NCBI GenBank assembly: GCA_964369805.1
Contig: CAYJFM010000002.1
Coordinates: 20,617 to 84,616, forward strand
Source: CAYJHC01 sp964369805
Lineage (GTDB): Bacteria; Bacillota; Clostridia; Peptostreptococcales; Anaerovoracaceae
Direction of reading: 5' to 3'
DNA: 64,000 nt
In this document: in pieces, positions 17,694 through 27,323 of the stretch
Position numbering within the stretch: the first letter of the stretch is position 1
Layout of the letters: the number at the start of each line of letters is the position of its first letter
Translations under genes and position numbers: made by a program
Notes under the pieces: model-generated
The model's input: the letters and a program-made list of their open reading frames with translations, nothing else
Told to the model about the DNA's origin: nothing
Databases searched by the model: none

Positions 17694-18536
17694 TTATAAT
17701 AGCTCTACGGTGCAGTAATCTAACACCGTATCTCCACTTTTGCTATTTTCAACTTTAAATAATGCCTTTTTATTATCTATTTTCCATATTTTGGTTTCAA
17801 TGTCTGAATTCATTTCAAGTATATTAGTAAATCTAATATTTAGCTTATGGATCTTTTCTGGGTTTTGCGGGCAAAGCACCTTCACTAATGCTCTGCAAGC
17901 AAATCCTGCTATACACATTCCCATAACTATGGGAGCATTATACCCACCTAGCTTTGCAAATTCAGGATCTATATGTAAAATGTTAGGATCATTATCAATT
18001 CTATACATAGCAACATGCGTGGAGTCAATACAGTCAAGTATCTTATAGTCTGCCTCTCTATCAGGAAAACTTACTTTTGCATTTTCTGGTTTCAATCCTC
18101 CAAAGCCTCCTGTCGAAAGATCTACATCTTTTGTTATTAGTGTAAAAACCTTTTCACCACTTTCGTCAAAAGCTTCTGACTTTATTACTGCTAAGCTTCC
18201 TCTTTTTTCCCCTCTATCAAAAATATCTGTGATTTCAACCGTATATTTGATCTTACCCTCTGTTGCTTTAAGTTCTTTATGGAAAACTATCTCAAATCCA
18301 TAATGTAGTGTCGTTGGAATGTATTGTCCATATTCATATATATCAGTAAACTCCTTAAGGCCTAAAATAGAAGCCCAGAAAGTTGGAAGTATTTTCATGT
18401 TTTTTTCATACACATACTCTAACTCTTCTTCTACAGTTGCTCCCACGCTAAGCGCATAAAGCGCCAGTTTTTTCCAAGAATATTCTAATTCTAAAGGGCC
18501 TTTCACTACTCCTTTTTCACCAAATCTCAAGCCCAT
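17694..18536 (-). CDS. MaoC-like double-hot-dog enoyl-CoA hydratase
   Basis: A 280-residue protein with the two-domain layout of hydratase-2 enzymes. The N-terminal half has PTFWASILGL and TTLHYGFEIVFHK; the C-terminal half has the hydratase-2 motif as YRIDNDPNILHIDPEFAKLG, with the Asp and His of the catalytic pair present, then APIVMGMCIAGFACRAL. It should hydrate 2-enoyl-CoA to (R)-3-hydroxyacyl-CoA. The motif has DND where SGD is usual. It is the first gene of a two-gene operon with the nitroreductase. Confidence 0.87.
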   Translation of the reverse strand: MGLRFGEKGVVKGPLELEYSWKKLALYALSVGATVEEELEYVYEKNMKILPTFWASILGLKEFTDIYEYGQYIPTTLHYGFEIVFHKELKATEGKIKYTVEITDIFDRGEKRGSLAVIKSEAFDESGEKVFTLITKDVDLSTGGFGGLKPENAKVSFPDREADYKILDCIDSTHVAMYRIDNDPNILHIDPEFAKLGGYNAPIVMGMCIAGFACRALVKVLCPQNPEKIHKLNIRFTNILEMNSDIETKIWKIDNKKALFKVENSKSGDTVLDYCTVELL

Positions 18537-18694
18537 TCTTACCTCCTTTGACTGTCACTGTAATTATTTGCGTAATTCTATCACACTTTTTTTAATCACG
18601 CAATGTGTATTTATTCGTATAAATCAAAAGTTGCTGCTGATTTAAAAAAGATCAAAAATGTCTAAAGCTTTAAACTAATAATTTTCTCACAAAA

Positions 18695-18733
18695 AAGGAC
18701 GTTACCTAATTTTAATTCTTAAGTAACGCCCTT
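18695..18733 (-). terminator. Terminator of rnr
   Basis: Arms 18695-18705 and 18723-18733 form an 11-bp stem with one G-U pair and a U run on the minus strand, just beyond the rnr stop. Confidence 0.8.
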
Positions 18734-18744
18734 ATTTTTATACA

Positions 18745-20700
18745 TTAGTTATTGATATGCTTCCCTTTAGTAAGCATCATAAAATCAATTTGCCCTTTTT
18801 CAACATCAACATGGTCTACTAATACACGTACCTTATCACCAAGAGTGAAGGTTTCCCCTGTATTAATTCCTACCATAGCTTTTTGCTCTTCTTCATATTG
18901 ATAATAGTCTTCGCCTATGAAGGATTCTCTAACTAGTCCTTCTATTGTATTCTCTAGCTCAACATATATTCCAAATGAAGTTATTCCACTGATTATGCCA
19001 TCGTATTTTTTTCCAATTCGATACGACATATATTCTGCTTTCTTCAGTTTTTCAACTTCCCTTTCTAATTCAATTGCCAGTCTTTCTGTTTGTGATGCTT
19101 TCTTTGCTGCTACATCAGCCTTTCTTGCAAATTCTGAAGTGTCCTTTCCTTTTAGGTGTGCTTTGATTATTCTATGAATCATTAAGTCTGGATACCTTCT
19201 AATTGGCGATGTAAAATGGCAGTAGTACCTATAAGCTAATCCAAAATGTCCTTCTCCAACAGTATCATATACAGCCTTTTGCATAGATCTTAATACTACA
19301 GTGCTAACAATATGCTCATAATTTGTTCCTGCTACATCATCTAAGATTTTACATATCATTTTGGGATGTATATTATCAGGGCTTCCTGAAAGAGATAAAT
19401 CTAGACCTTTTAGGAATAGCTTTAGTTCTTTCATTTTATCACTGTCTGGTTTTGGGTGACTTCTATATACAAATGGAATTTGCAAATGGAAGAAATGCTC
19501 TGCAACCACCCTATTAGCCAGCAGCATAAATTGTTCAATTAACTTGTTCGCACTGCGCCTATCTGCAACTGATACTTCCACAGGGACGCCTTCATCGTTA
19601 AGCGTAATATGTGCTTCATCTAGATCAAAATCTATTCCCCCTTCTTTTTTACGCTCAGCTGCAAGCGCTAGGGCAAGCTTATTCATCTCAATAAGGTTCT
19701 CTTCTAACTCTTTTGGCCATTCTGCCTGAGAAATTTCCTTTTCAATTAAGTCTGATACCTTATCATAGGTTAACCTAAATTTTGAGTTTATTATCCCTTC
19801 ATATATTCTATGGTTAACTACTTTTAAATCCTTATCAATTTCCATATCTATCGAAAGGGTTAGCCTATCTTCATTTGGATTTAAACTGCAAATGCCATTA
19901 GATAAGTTTTGTGGTAGCATTGGTAATACGCGGTCTAGAAGATAAACCGAATTACCTCTCTTAAGAGCTTCCCTGTCTAGGGCAGAGCCTTCTTTTACAT
20001 AATGAGCTACGTCAGCAATGTGTACCCCCAATATCAAATTCCCATTTTCTTTTTTTTCTAATGAAACTGCATCGTCAAAGTCTTTAGAGTCGTCTCCATC
20101 GATTGTAAATAATAGTTTTTCTCTAAGATCAACTCTTTTCTTAGGCAAAATCTTTTCTTTGGACACAAAGTTAGCCTCTGCTAGTACTGAGCTTGGAAAA
20201 GTTTCCATTAACCCTTTTTCTCTAATAAGGAATTTAATATCGCTATCTGCTTGATCATTTTTTGCAATGATTTCAGAAACCCTACCCTCAGCCTTATTCT
20301 TACCATCAGGGTATTTTGTTATTTTTGCAACTACTAAGTCCCCTGTTTTGGCACCTGATGTATTCGTGCGTGAAATGAAAACGTCGGATTTTTTTTCATT
20401 CTTTGGTACAACAAAAGCAAAGCCCTTGTTTTTTTCAAAAACACCAATGACTTCTTCTGTCTCCCTTTTCAAAACCTCAACTACAATACCTTCTTCTCTA
20501 CTTCCATTCTTATGTGAAAATTCTGTAGATAAGCGAACTCTGACCTGATCATCATGCATTGCGCCATTAATATTGTTTCTGTGAATGTATATGTCTTTAG
20601 GGCGATCTTCCACTTCTACAAAGGCAAAGCCTCTGCTAGTCATTTTAATAATGCCTATAAGTGTTTTATTTTTTTTGTTTTTTGTTTTTTTATTCTTCAT
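18745..20700 (-). CDS. rnr: Ribonuclease R
   Basis: A 651-residue RNase II/R family exoribonuclease. Two N-terminal cold-shock-like segments (GFAFVEVEDRPKDIYIHR, GFAFVVPKNEKKSDVFISR) precede the RNB catalytic domain with TIDGDDSKDFDDAVSL, which holds the metal-binding aspartates, and HIADVAHYV. YYCHFTSPIRRYPDLMIHR ends the RNB domain, and an S1 domain follows (GKKYDGIISGITSFGIYVEL). It is slightly shorter than the usual ~700-800, with no basic C-terminal tail. It is not beside secG or smpB as is common in Firmicutes. The site before the start is weak. Confidence 0.96.
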   Translation of the reverse strand: MKNKKTKNKKNKTLIGIIKMTSRGFAFVEVEDRPKDIYIHRNNINGAMHDDQVRVRLSTEFSHKNGSREEGIVVEVLKRETEEVIGVFEKNKGFAFVVPKNEKKSDVFISRTNTSGAKTGDLVVAKITKYPDGKNKAEGRVSEIIAKNDQADSDIKFLIREKGLMETFPSSVLAEANFVSKEKILPKKRVDLREKLLFTIDGDDSKDFDDAVSLEKKENGNLILGVHIADVAHYVKEGSALDREALKRGNSVYLLDRVLPMLPQNLSNGICSLNPNEDRLTLSIDMEIDKDLKVVNHRIYEGIINSKFRLTYDKVSDLIEKEISQAEWPKELEENLIEMNKLALALAAERKKEGGIDFDLDEAHITLNDEGVPVEVSVADRRSANKLIEQFMLLANRVVAEHFFHLQIPFVYRSHPKPDSDKMKELKLFLKGLDLSLSGSPDNIHPKMICKILDDVAGTNYEHIVSTVVLRSMQKAVYDTVGEGHFGLAYRYYCHFTSPIRRYPDLMIHRIIKAHLKGKDTSEFARKADVAAKKASQTERLAIELEREVEKLKKAEYMSYRIGKKYDGIISGITSFGIYVELENTIEGLVRESFIGEDYYQYEEEQKAMVGINTGETFTLGDKVRVLVDHVDVEKGQIDFMMLTKGKHINN

Positions 20701-20811
20701 TCCATTATTCTAACATAAACGCGATAATAAGTATGTATGTTACAGCATTTAATTAAATTTTTCCTGCATCTATTCTGTGTAAAATTCCCACATTACTCGG
20801 CACACCAAAAA

Positions 20812-20837
20812 GAGAGTTGGACCTTAGTCCAACTCTC
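20812..20837 (-). terminator. Terminator of the thiolase gene
   Basis: A perfect 11-bp stem (20812-20822 with 20827-20837, loop CTTA), followed on the minus strand by five Us. Confidence 0.9.
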
Positions 20838-20883
20838 CAAAATTCTGTTTTATATATGGCTAATTTAGCTTATATAACAATTC

Positions 20884-22062
20884 TTATCTTTCTACGATAA
20901 GTGCTGTTCCCATTCCACCACCGATGCAAAGTGTAGCAAGACCTGTTTTTGAGTCTCTCTTTTCCATTTCGTGGATTAGTGTAATAAGAATTCTTGTTCC
21001 TGATGCTCCAATTGGGTGTCCAATTGCAATAGCTCCACCATTTACATTTAGAATATCTTTGTTAATTCCTAAGTCTTCACCTACAGCTAGTGCTTGAGCT
21101 GCGAAAGCTTCGTTAGCTTCGATTAGGTCTAGGTCTTTCATTTCAATTCCTGCTGTTGCTAAAGCTTTTTGTGTTGCTGGAACTGGTCCGATTCCCATGA
21201 TTGATGGGTCAACACCTGCAGAAGCGTATGATTTAATTGTGCAAAGTGGTTTTAGTCCTAGTTCGTCAGCTTTTTCTTTTGACATAACTACGATAGCTGC
21301 ACCTGCATCATTGATTCCAGAAGCGTTAGCTGCTGTAACTGAACCGTCTTTTTTGAAAGCTGGTCTTAGTTTAGCAAGTCCTTCAGCAACAACTCCATCT
21401 TTAGGATATTCATCTGTATCAAATACGATTGGATCTCCTTTTCTTTGAGGAATTTCTACTGGAACGATTTCGTCTTTAAATTTTCCTTCTTTGATTGCTG
21501 CAATTGCTTTTTGTTGCGAGCTAGCTGCAAATTCATCTTGAGCTTCTCTTGTGATTCCATATTTTTCCACTAAGTTTTCAGCAGTGATTCCCATGTGATA
21601 TCCAGCAAAAGCATCTGTTAGGCCGTCTCCAACCATCATGTCTACCATTTTTGCATCGCCCATTCTTGCTCCCCATCTAGCTTGTGGAACTACGTATCCA
21701 GCTTGAGACATATTTTCTGCACCACCTGCAACGATAATATCAGCATCTCCTGCTTTTATAATTGAAGCCGCTAGGCCAACCGCTCTTAGACCTGAACCAC
21801 ATACTTTGTTGATTGTCATTGCTGGAACCTCTTGTGGAAGACCTGCATCAATTGCAATTTGTCTTGCAACGTTTTGCCCTTGTCCACCTTGAAGTACGCA
21901 ACCCATGATTACTTCATCAACTTGCTCGCCAGCTACTCCAGCCCTTACTAAAGCTTCTTTTACTGCGATTGCACCTAAAGTTCTAGCTGCTGTTCCTTTT
22001 AGAGTTCCTCCAAAAGATCCTATCGGTGTTCTAACTGCACTTACGATTACTACATCTCTCAT
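20884..22062 (-). CDS. thlA: Acetyl-CoA C-acetyltransferase (thiolase)
   Basis: A 392-residue biosynthetic-type thiolase of exact family length. The acyl-accepting Cys lies in NKVCGSGLRAV near residue 88, the His in AIAIGHPIGASG, and the second Cys in LCIGGGMGTALI at the C-terminus. It condenses two acetyl-CoA to acetoacetyl-CoA, or the reverse, in the cytoplasm. It is monocistronic with an AGGAGG site and a strong terminator, unlike clostridial butyrate operons where it neighbours hbd and crt. Confidence 0.96.
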   Translation of the reverse strand: MRDVVIVSAVRTPIGSFGGTLKGTAARTLGAIAVKEALVRAGVAGEQVDEVIMGCVLQGGQGQNVARQIAIDAGLPQEVPAMTINKVCGSGLRAVGLAASIIKAGDADIIVAGGAENMSQAGYVVPQARWGARMGDAKMVDMMVGDGLTDAFAGYHMGITAENLVEKYGITREAQDEFAASSQQKAIAAIKEGKFKDEIVPVEIPQRKGDPIVFDTDEYPKDGVVAEGLAKLRPAFKKDGSVTAANASGINDAGAAIVVMSKEKADELGLKPLCTIKSYASAGVDPSIMGIGPVPATQKALATAGIEMKDLDLIEANEAFAAQALAVGEDLGINKDILNVNGGAIAIGHPIGASGTRILITLIHEMEKRDSKTGLATLCIGGGMGTALIVER

Positions 22063-22329
22063 TATTTGCCTCCTATTAAAATTTGTATCAATATACGATT
22101 AACTAAATATATTCTATCATAATTCTTTTGTTTTTTTTATTTTTTTTGTACAACACAAAATAGTTCTACTATTCGTGCAATTGTTTATTTTCTAACATTC
22201 TTCTATGTATACAAAAAGTGAATTCTCTGTTTTTAATTCGAAACACGAAAATTCACTTATTTGTTTTAAAATATTATTTATTTGTTTTATTGCATATTTA
22301 TACTTTTTTAAATTTTATTTTTTGGTATT

Positions 22330-23277
22330 TTATGCTTTGTCAAAATTTAATTTTATTATATACTTTTCTACTAATTCAATAGGTTTATATGAGAATTTCG
22401 CTCTTCTGAGATTAAGTAGCCCCATGTCTTCTTCTCTATTCATAAATTTAATCTCAGCTGGCATAGCTTTGCAGAACTCATTATTAATTGCTTGATACAA
22501 GCCTCTAATATGTTTATTTGCCTTTTCAATATGTACAGTACATATATTCTTTCCTAGCTTTCCACCAACGCTTACCGCCTCAATTTGTCCATCAATCAGT
22601 ATTGCTCCTCCGTAGTAGCCAACTTTCTCAATATTATCAAAAACATCCCTCATAGCTTCTTCTTCATTTTTGAGAAGCGCCATCTCATTTTCTGGAAGAT
22701 CTTTTTCTGCATTAAACCTATCTATAAATTCCATTACATCATCTGCCATATCTGCAGTTAGTTTAACATATTCATATTCAGTATTGTTTTTCAGGTAATT
22801 AAGATGGTTTTTTTTGCTATGGTATGCCTTCCCTTTAAGCTCAATTAAGTCTGCCTTGTTGTATAAGTAGTCGTAATTCGGCCTATCTTCAATCCACTCA
22901 AATTCTTTTGGGAAGGCTTTTTGAATTTCTTCCAGTAAATTAAATGGTACTAATCTTAAGGAAAACTCATAGCCCTTTGTCTCAAAAATTTCTTTTGCCT
23001 TTATTATAGTTTCTCTAAGGCTTTCTTTTTCATACTTACCATTTTTTGAAATTGGCGGAAATAGAAAAGGCTCTAATACTCCTCGTTCCATTTCTAAGTG
23101 ACTTATACCTGCAATGCAAAGATAGTCCCCTATCTCTTCCCAGCAAAACTGGTTTATATCACGCCACATATATAAAGCTGAAAAAGACAGTCCCGAAGTC
23201 TTGTACTGATATCCCTTGAGATATTCCTCTAACTTAGCTTTATTCTCTATGGTGATTTCATTTTTTAACATGAACAT
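22330..23277 (-). CDS. DUF2156 (LPG-synthase C-terminal-like, GNAT-fold) protein
   Basis: A 315-residue protein matching the stand-alone DUF2156 pattern: FSALYMWRDINQFCWEE, then RPNYDYLYNKADLIELKGK, KKNHLNYL, and a C-terminal FMNREEDMGLLNLRRAKFSY with the conserved NREED-G-LR signature. Relatives share the fold of the aminoacyl-transfer domain of phosphatidylglycerol lysyltransferase, but stand-alone members are uncharacterised. There is no membrane domain. It is the last gene of a probable surE-isochorismatase-DUF2156 operon. Confidence 0.85.
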   Translation of the reverse strand: MFMLKNEITIENKAKLEEYLKGYQYKTSGLSFSALYMWRDINQFCWEEIGDYLCIAGISHLEMERGVLEPFLFPPISKNGKYEKESLRETIIKAKEIFETKGYEFSLRLVPFNLLEEIQKAFPKEFEWIEDRPNYDYLYNKADLIELKGKAYHSKKNHLNYLKNNTEYEYVKLTADMADDVMEFIDRFNAEKDLPENEMALLKNEEEAMRDVFDNIEKVGYYGGAILIDGQIEAVSVGGKLGKNICTVHIEKANKHIRGLYQAINNEFCKAMPAEIKFMNREEDMGLLNLRRAKFSYKPIELVEKYIIKLNFDKA

Positions 23278-23309
23278 ATTTTGTTTGCCTTTCTTCTATA
23301 TAAAATAAA

Positions 23310-23870
23310 CTATTTTATTATTTTCGATACTTCTTTGAAAGCTTCTGCCTTTGCATGTAACATAACTTCAAACAGTACTGATTCTACTGTAGTAGCAATT
23401 ACGCCTGCATCTCTCATTCTTCTAACAGCAACTGCTTTATCGTTTAAGTTTCTAGAACTTACACAGTCCTCTGCGACATAAACTTTATACCCAAGTTCCA
23501 CTAAATCTAACGCCGTTTGTGTAACGCAAATATGAGATTCAATTCCGCAAATTACAATTTCTTTTATTCCTTTACCTTCAGCTTCAAGAAATTCTACGAA
23601 CCCTTCTTCTCTAGCCGCGCTAAAAGCTGTCTTTTCAAAGTACTTTGCCTTACCATCAAATGCGGCATTAATTGGTTCGATTGTAGCCCCCAAGCCCTTC
23701 TTATATTGTTCTGTTACTAAGATTGGTAAGTCAAGTACTGCTGCGCCCTTTGCCAACCTAACAGTTTTATCAACAAGTGCATCTACCTCTGCAATTGCAG
23801 GGATTAGTCTCTCTTGGAAATCCACAAATAGTATTACTCTTTCCGCTTTTTCAATATTCATATTTTTCAT
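23310..23870 (-). CDS. Isochorismatase-family cysteine hydrolase
   Basis: 186 residues from the ATG at 23870, chosen for its AAGGAGG site. The catalytic triad is visible: Asp in ILFVDFQERL, Lys in FEKTAFSAA, and Cys in GIESHICVTQTALDL, preceded by the usual cis-peptide region. Members hydrolyse small amides (nicotinamide, ureas, isochorismate); the substrate is not determined here. It starts 10 bases after the surE stop and is followed 32 bases later by the DUF2156 gene. Confidence 0.92.
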   Translation of the reverse strand: MKNMNIEKAERVILFVDFQERLIPAIAEVDALVDKTVRLAKGAAVLDLPILVTEQYKKGLGATIEPINAAFDGKAKYFEKTAFSAAREEGFVEFLEAEGKGIKEIVICGIESHICVTQTALDLVELGYKVYVAEDCVSSRNLNDKAVAVRRMRDAGVIATTVESVLFEVMLHAKAEAFKEVSKIIK

Positions 23871-23880
23871 TTTTTCCTCC

Positions 23881-24639
23881 TTAAATCCACTCTTTAATTT
23901 CATTTATTTTTTCATGGTCTGTTAAATCAAATTTCAATGGTGTAATACTTGCATAGCCTTCTTGGTCTGCAATTACATCAATATTTGTATTAGTGCTATC
24001 ATATTTTCTTGGTTCACCTTTGTATTTATATTCTGTTACATCAGAAGGTGGCGCTAGTGGTGTGAACCACTCTCTATACTCTCTTATGCCTAGCCTTGTG
24101 AACTTTATCCCTTTAACCTCTTCTTTTGGCAAGTGAGGTACATTTATATTTAGCACCGTCCCAGCCTTAAGATTTTTACTAATATTATCAAAAGTACTTT
24201 CAATCAGTTCCTCTATATATTCAAAGTGCACTGGCTCATGACTGTTCACTGATAAAGCCACCGCAGGAATTTTGCATAGAGCTCCCTCAACAGCTGCAGA
24301 AACTGTCCCTGAATAAAGAGTGTCTGTGCCTAGGTTTCCTCCGTGATTAATTCCAGAATATACGAAATTAAATTTTATTCCTAACGATTCATAGTATTTT
24401 TGACCAAGCTTAACGCAGTCTGCTGGAAGTCCTGTGCATTCAACTGCCATTTTAGCTCCTTCAAAATTCACCTTTGTCATTGTTATAGGTTTTCCCACTG
24501 TAATTCCATGACCTGTAGCACTTCTTTGATCGTGTGGCGCCGATATATATACTTCTGCTTTTTTACTAAGGGCCTTTACTAAAATCTTTATGCCTTCTGC
24601 ATTTATTCCATCATCATTTGTTACTAATATTTTATACAT
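23881..24639 (-). CDS. surE: 5'/3'-nucleotidase SurE
   Basis: A 252-residue protein starting MYKILVTNDDGINAEGI; the NDDG metal-binding motif is at residues 8-11. SAPHDQRSATGHGIT and SGINHGGNLGTDTLYSGTV complete the SurE active-site loops. It removes phosphate from nucleoside monophosphates in the cytoplasm. It has a GGAGG site and heads the three-gene minus-strand operon. It is divergent from the patatin array, with which it shares the 150-base control region. Confidence 0.97.
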   Translation of the reverse strand: MYKILVTNDDGINAEGIKILVKALSKKAEVYISAPHDQRSATGHGITVGKPITMTKVNFEGAKMAVECTGLPADCVKLGQKYYESLGIKFNFVYSGINHGGNLGTDTLYSGTVSAAVEGALCKIPAVALSVNSHEPVHFEYIEELIESTFDNISKNLKAGTVLNINVPHLPKEEVKGIKFTRLGIREYREWFTPLAPPSDVTEYKYKGEPRKYDSTNTNIDVIADQEGYASITPLKFDLTDHEKINEIKEWI

Positions 24640-24716
24640 TTTTCCTCCATTTTATGTCTACTCTATAAAGGATACGTAGAAAAGACCATTTTGTCAAATG
24701 AAATTCATAGTTTTTG

Positions 24717-24744
24717 TTGAAAATTCAAATAATTTTGATAAAAT
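24717..24744 (+). promoter_or_regulatory. Candidate promoter for the patatin gene array
   Basis: TTGAAA (24717-24722) and TAAAAT (24739-24744) are 16 bp apart, ending 45 bases before the first patatin start. Confidence 0.45.
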
Positions 24745-24788
24745 GATTATAGTTTAAATCACATTTTTTTCAACAAGGAGGTCTGCTG

Positions 24789-25976
24789 TTGAAAACTGCA
24801 TTAGTACTCGGAGGGGGAGGCTCAAAAGGGAGCTATCAAATAGGTGTCTGGAAAGCACTCAAAGAACTGGGTGTTTCTATTGATATGGTCTTTGGCTCTT
24901 CAATAGGCTCTCTTAACGGTATGCTAATCGCACAAGATGATTATAATAAAGCAATCAAGCTTTGGTCTACTCAAAACACAAAAGATATTTTTGGTATTAA
25001 AGCTAATGACAGCATCACCCCTACATTTCCTATTCGTGCAGTAGCAGGTATGCCTATAGATGAAGTATTTGGCTATGCAAATGAAATAATAAAAGGTGGT
25101 GTAGCCAATGATTTATTATCTCAAATAATAGAGGATTTGTTAAATGAAGATGCCTTAAGATCTTCTAAGGTTAGCTTTGGTTTAATTATGACTAACGCTA
25201 ATAGTCTCACTCATAAATATGTTTATCTGAAAGACATTCCTAATGGCGAAATCGGCTCCTACATTCTTGCATCCTCTTCCGTTTTCCCCGTTCTTCATTC
25301 AGTGCTAATTGATGATGCCTACTATATTGATGGCGGGTTTTCAGATAATCTTCCTGTTACAATGGCTTCTGATATGGGTGCTGAAAAAGTTATATGCGTG
25401 GATTTAAAAAATGTAGGAATAATTCCTCAAAAAAGGATTAATTTGGTTAGAGACCTTTCAAAAGAATTCGTATATATTGCTCCAAAATGGGACTTGGGTA
25501 ATATGTTGCATTTTAACGAAAAATTAGCCATGAGAAATATCAAGCTTGGTTATTTGGATGCTATGAAAGCCTTCGGAGTTTATGATGGAGAACTATTCAC
25601 TTTTTCAAAAGGCGCTTTCTCTGCTGACAATATTTTGCTACCCTCTTCAGAACTTAAAGAAGAATACCTTAGAATTATTGAGCTACTAGGTGAGGTTTTT
25701 CAAGTATCTCCTTACAAATTATATGATAAGGATAGCTTCGATAGAGTCCTCAGGGCCAATACAGAAGAATACCTCATGCATTTTGGTAAAGATAAAAGTT
25801 CTTTCTCTTATCTACTCGAAAGTATGTTAAAGTTATCCCGAAAAGATCGTATCTCACAAATAGCTCTAGATTTAAAAAGTAATAGCGCAAAAAGCAAGTT
25901 TCTCAACCCGAAAATCTATAACTTAATTCGAGATGATGTTCTAGCAGCAACTTACATATATCAGAATTTGCTATAA
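24789..25976 (+). CDS. Patatin-like phospholipase, first of three tandem paralogues
   Basis: A 395-residue protein starting at TTG, justified by an AAGGAGG site seven bases upstream and by alignment with its paralogues. The oxyanion-hole loop is GGGGSKGSYQIG, the nucleophile elbow is GSSIG (Ser38), and the catalytic Asp181 lies in DGGFSDNLPV. No signal peptide or membrane helix is visible, so a cytoplasmic serine lipase/acyl hydrolase is expected. About 190 residues beyond the patatin domain are shared by all three copies and match no domain I recognise. Confidence 0.93.
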   Translation: MKTALVLGGGGSKGSYQIGVWKALKELGVSIDMVFGSSIGSLNGMLIAQDDYNKAIKLWSTQNTKDIFGIKANDSITPTFPIRAVAGMPIDEVFGYANEIIKGGVANDLLSQIIEDLLNEDALRSSKVSFGLIMTNANSLTHKYVYLKDIPNGEIGSYILASSSVFPVLHSVLIDDAYYIDGGFSDNLPVTMASDMGAEKVICVDLKNVGIIPQKRINLVRDLSKEFVYIAPKWDLGNMLHFNEKLAMRNIKLGYLDAMKAFGVYDGELFTFSKGAFSADNILLPSSELKEEYLRIIELLGEVFQVSPYKLYDKDSFDRVLRANTEEYLMHFGKDKSSFSYLLESMLKLSRKDRISQIALDLKSNSAKSKFLNPKIYNLIRDDVLAATYIYQNLL

Positions 25977-26036
25977 GTTTACGGTAATACAAAGATTCGT
26001 ATAGTACATAGTCTCATTATCAAAAAGGAGTTTGAA

Positions 26037-27212
26037 ATGAAAACAGGTTTAGTGCTCGGCGGTGGTGGGGCAAAAGGAAGTTATCAGATTGGAGTTTGGA
26101 AAGGACTTCGAGAATTAGGTATAAAGATAGACTGCGTAGCTGGTTCATCTGTTGGTTCTCTAAACGGTGTTCTCGTTGCTCAAGATTCCTATGAAAAAGC
26201 CCTAAAAATTTGGAATACAAATACTAGTGCTGGTATATTCTCAATTGATACGCCTACAGAATATGCAGAATTTACCCCTGTAAAAGCTGTTGCCGGTCTA
26301 CCAATTGAGGAAGTCTTTGGCTACGCAAATGAAGTTGCAAAAGGAGGCGCACAGCCAACTGGTCTACAAGAAATTATGACTAATAATCTTGATGAAGATG
26401 TTTTAAGAAATTCAGGTATAGATTTTGGCCTTTGTATAACAAATACCAAAACAGGCTCTAGCAAATATGTTCACCTCAAAGATATTCCAAAAGGTGAGGT
26501 GAGCAAGTACATATTAGCTTCTTCGGCCTGCTTCCCTGTAGCTCACACCGTAGACATAGATAATGTAACTTATGCTGACGGCGGCTTTACTGACAACCTA
26601 CCAGTTACTATAGTTTCTGACATGGGTGCTGAGCGAATAATTTGTGTTGACTTAAAAGCTGTCGGCTACATTCCTCCCCACAGGGTTGAACTTGTCAAAG
26701 ATATTTCCAAGGAATTTATATATATAGAACCAAAGTGGGACCTTGGTAATATGCTTTACTTTAATAGTGAAATTGCCGAAAAAAATATTCAACTTGGCTA
26801 CCTAGATTGCATGAAAGCTTTTGGGAAATATGCTGGAAGTTCATTCACCTTTGAGCGAGATAGCTTTGTGAAAGATGGGACAGGAGACCTAAAAAATCTT
26901 ATTATTAGAGCAGCCGATCATTTAGGTGTTGTTTTTGAGTTGGATCCTTATGTACTATATGACAAGAAATCCTTCGATATAGCTCTGAGAGCAAAGGCTG
27001 AAGACTATTTAAATGTACAAAGACATGAGACACTTTCCTTAAACACAATACTAGAAAACTCTGGTAAATTATCAATAAAAGATAGGATAGCAAGGATTGC
27101 TATAGACTTCAAAGCTAAGGAAGAGGAAAGCAAGTACTTATCTCCCACACTCTATAAACTTATTGAGGATGACATCCTTGCAGCAACCTATCTATATTAT
27201 TACTTAATATAA
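26037..27212 (+). CDS. Patatin-like phospholipase, second tandem paralogue
   Basis: 391 residues, start ATG with an AAGGAG site, 60 bases after the first copy. It has GGGGAKGSYQIG, GSSVG and DGGFTDNLPV, so the Ser-Asp dyad is intact. The C-terminal half follows the first copy closely (YVLYDKKSFDIALRAKAEDY; SIKDRIARIAIDFKA; DDILAATYLY). It is a product of local duplication. Confidence 0.93.
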   Translation: MKTGLVLGGGGAKGSYQIGVWKGLRELGIKIDCVAGSSVGSLNGVLVAQDSYEKALKIWNTNTSAGIFSIDTPTEYAEFTPVKAVAGLPIEEVFGYANEVAKGGAQPTGLQEIMTNNLDEDVLRNSGIDFGLCITNTKTGSSKYVHLKDIPKGEVSKYILASSACFPVAHTVDIDNVTYADGGFTDNLPVTIVSDMGAERIICVDLKAVGYIPPHRVELVKDISKEFIYIEPKWDLGNMLYFNSEIAEKNIQLGYLDCMKAFGKYAGSSFTFERDSFVKDGTGDLKNLIIRAADHLGVVFELDPYVLYDKKSFDIALRAKAEDYLNVQRHETLSLNTILENSGKLSIKDRIARIAIDFKAKEEESKYLSPTLYKLIEDDILAATYLYYYLI

Positions 27213-27323
27213 ATTCTGCATTACAAATTCCAAAATGATGTACCTACTTAACGGTTCTCGTTAAACATGTAGTGCACGAATATAATAGTTAAATTAACGT
27301 ATACAACAAAAGGAGACCAAAAA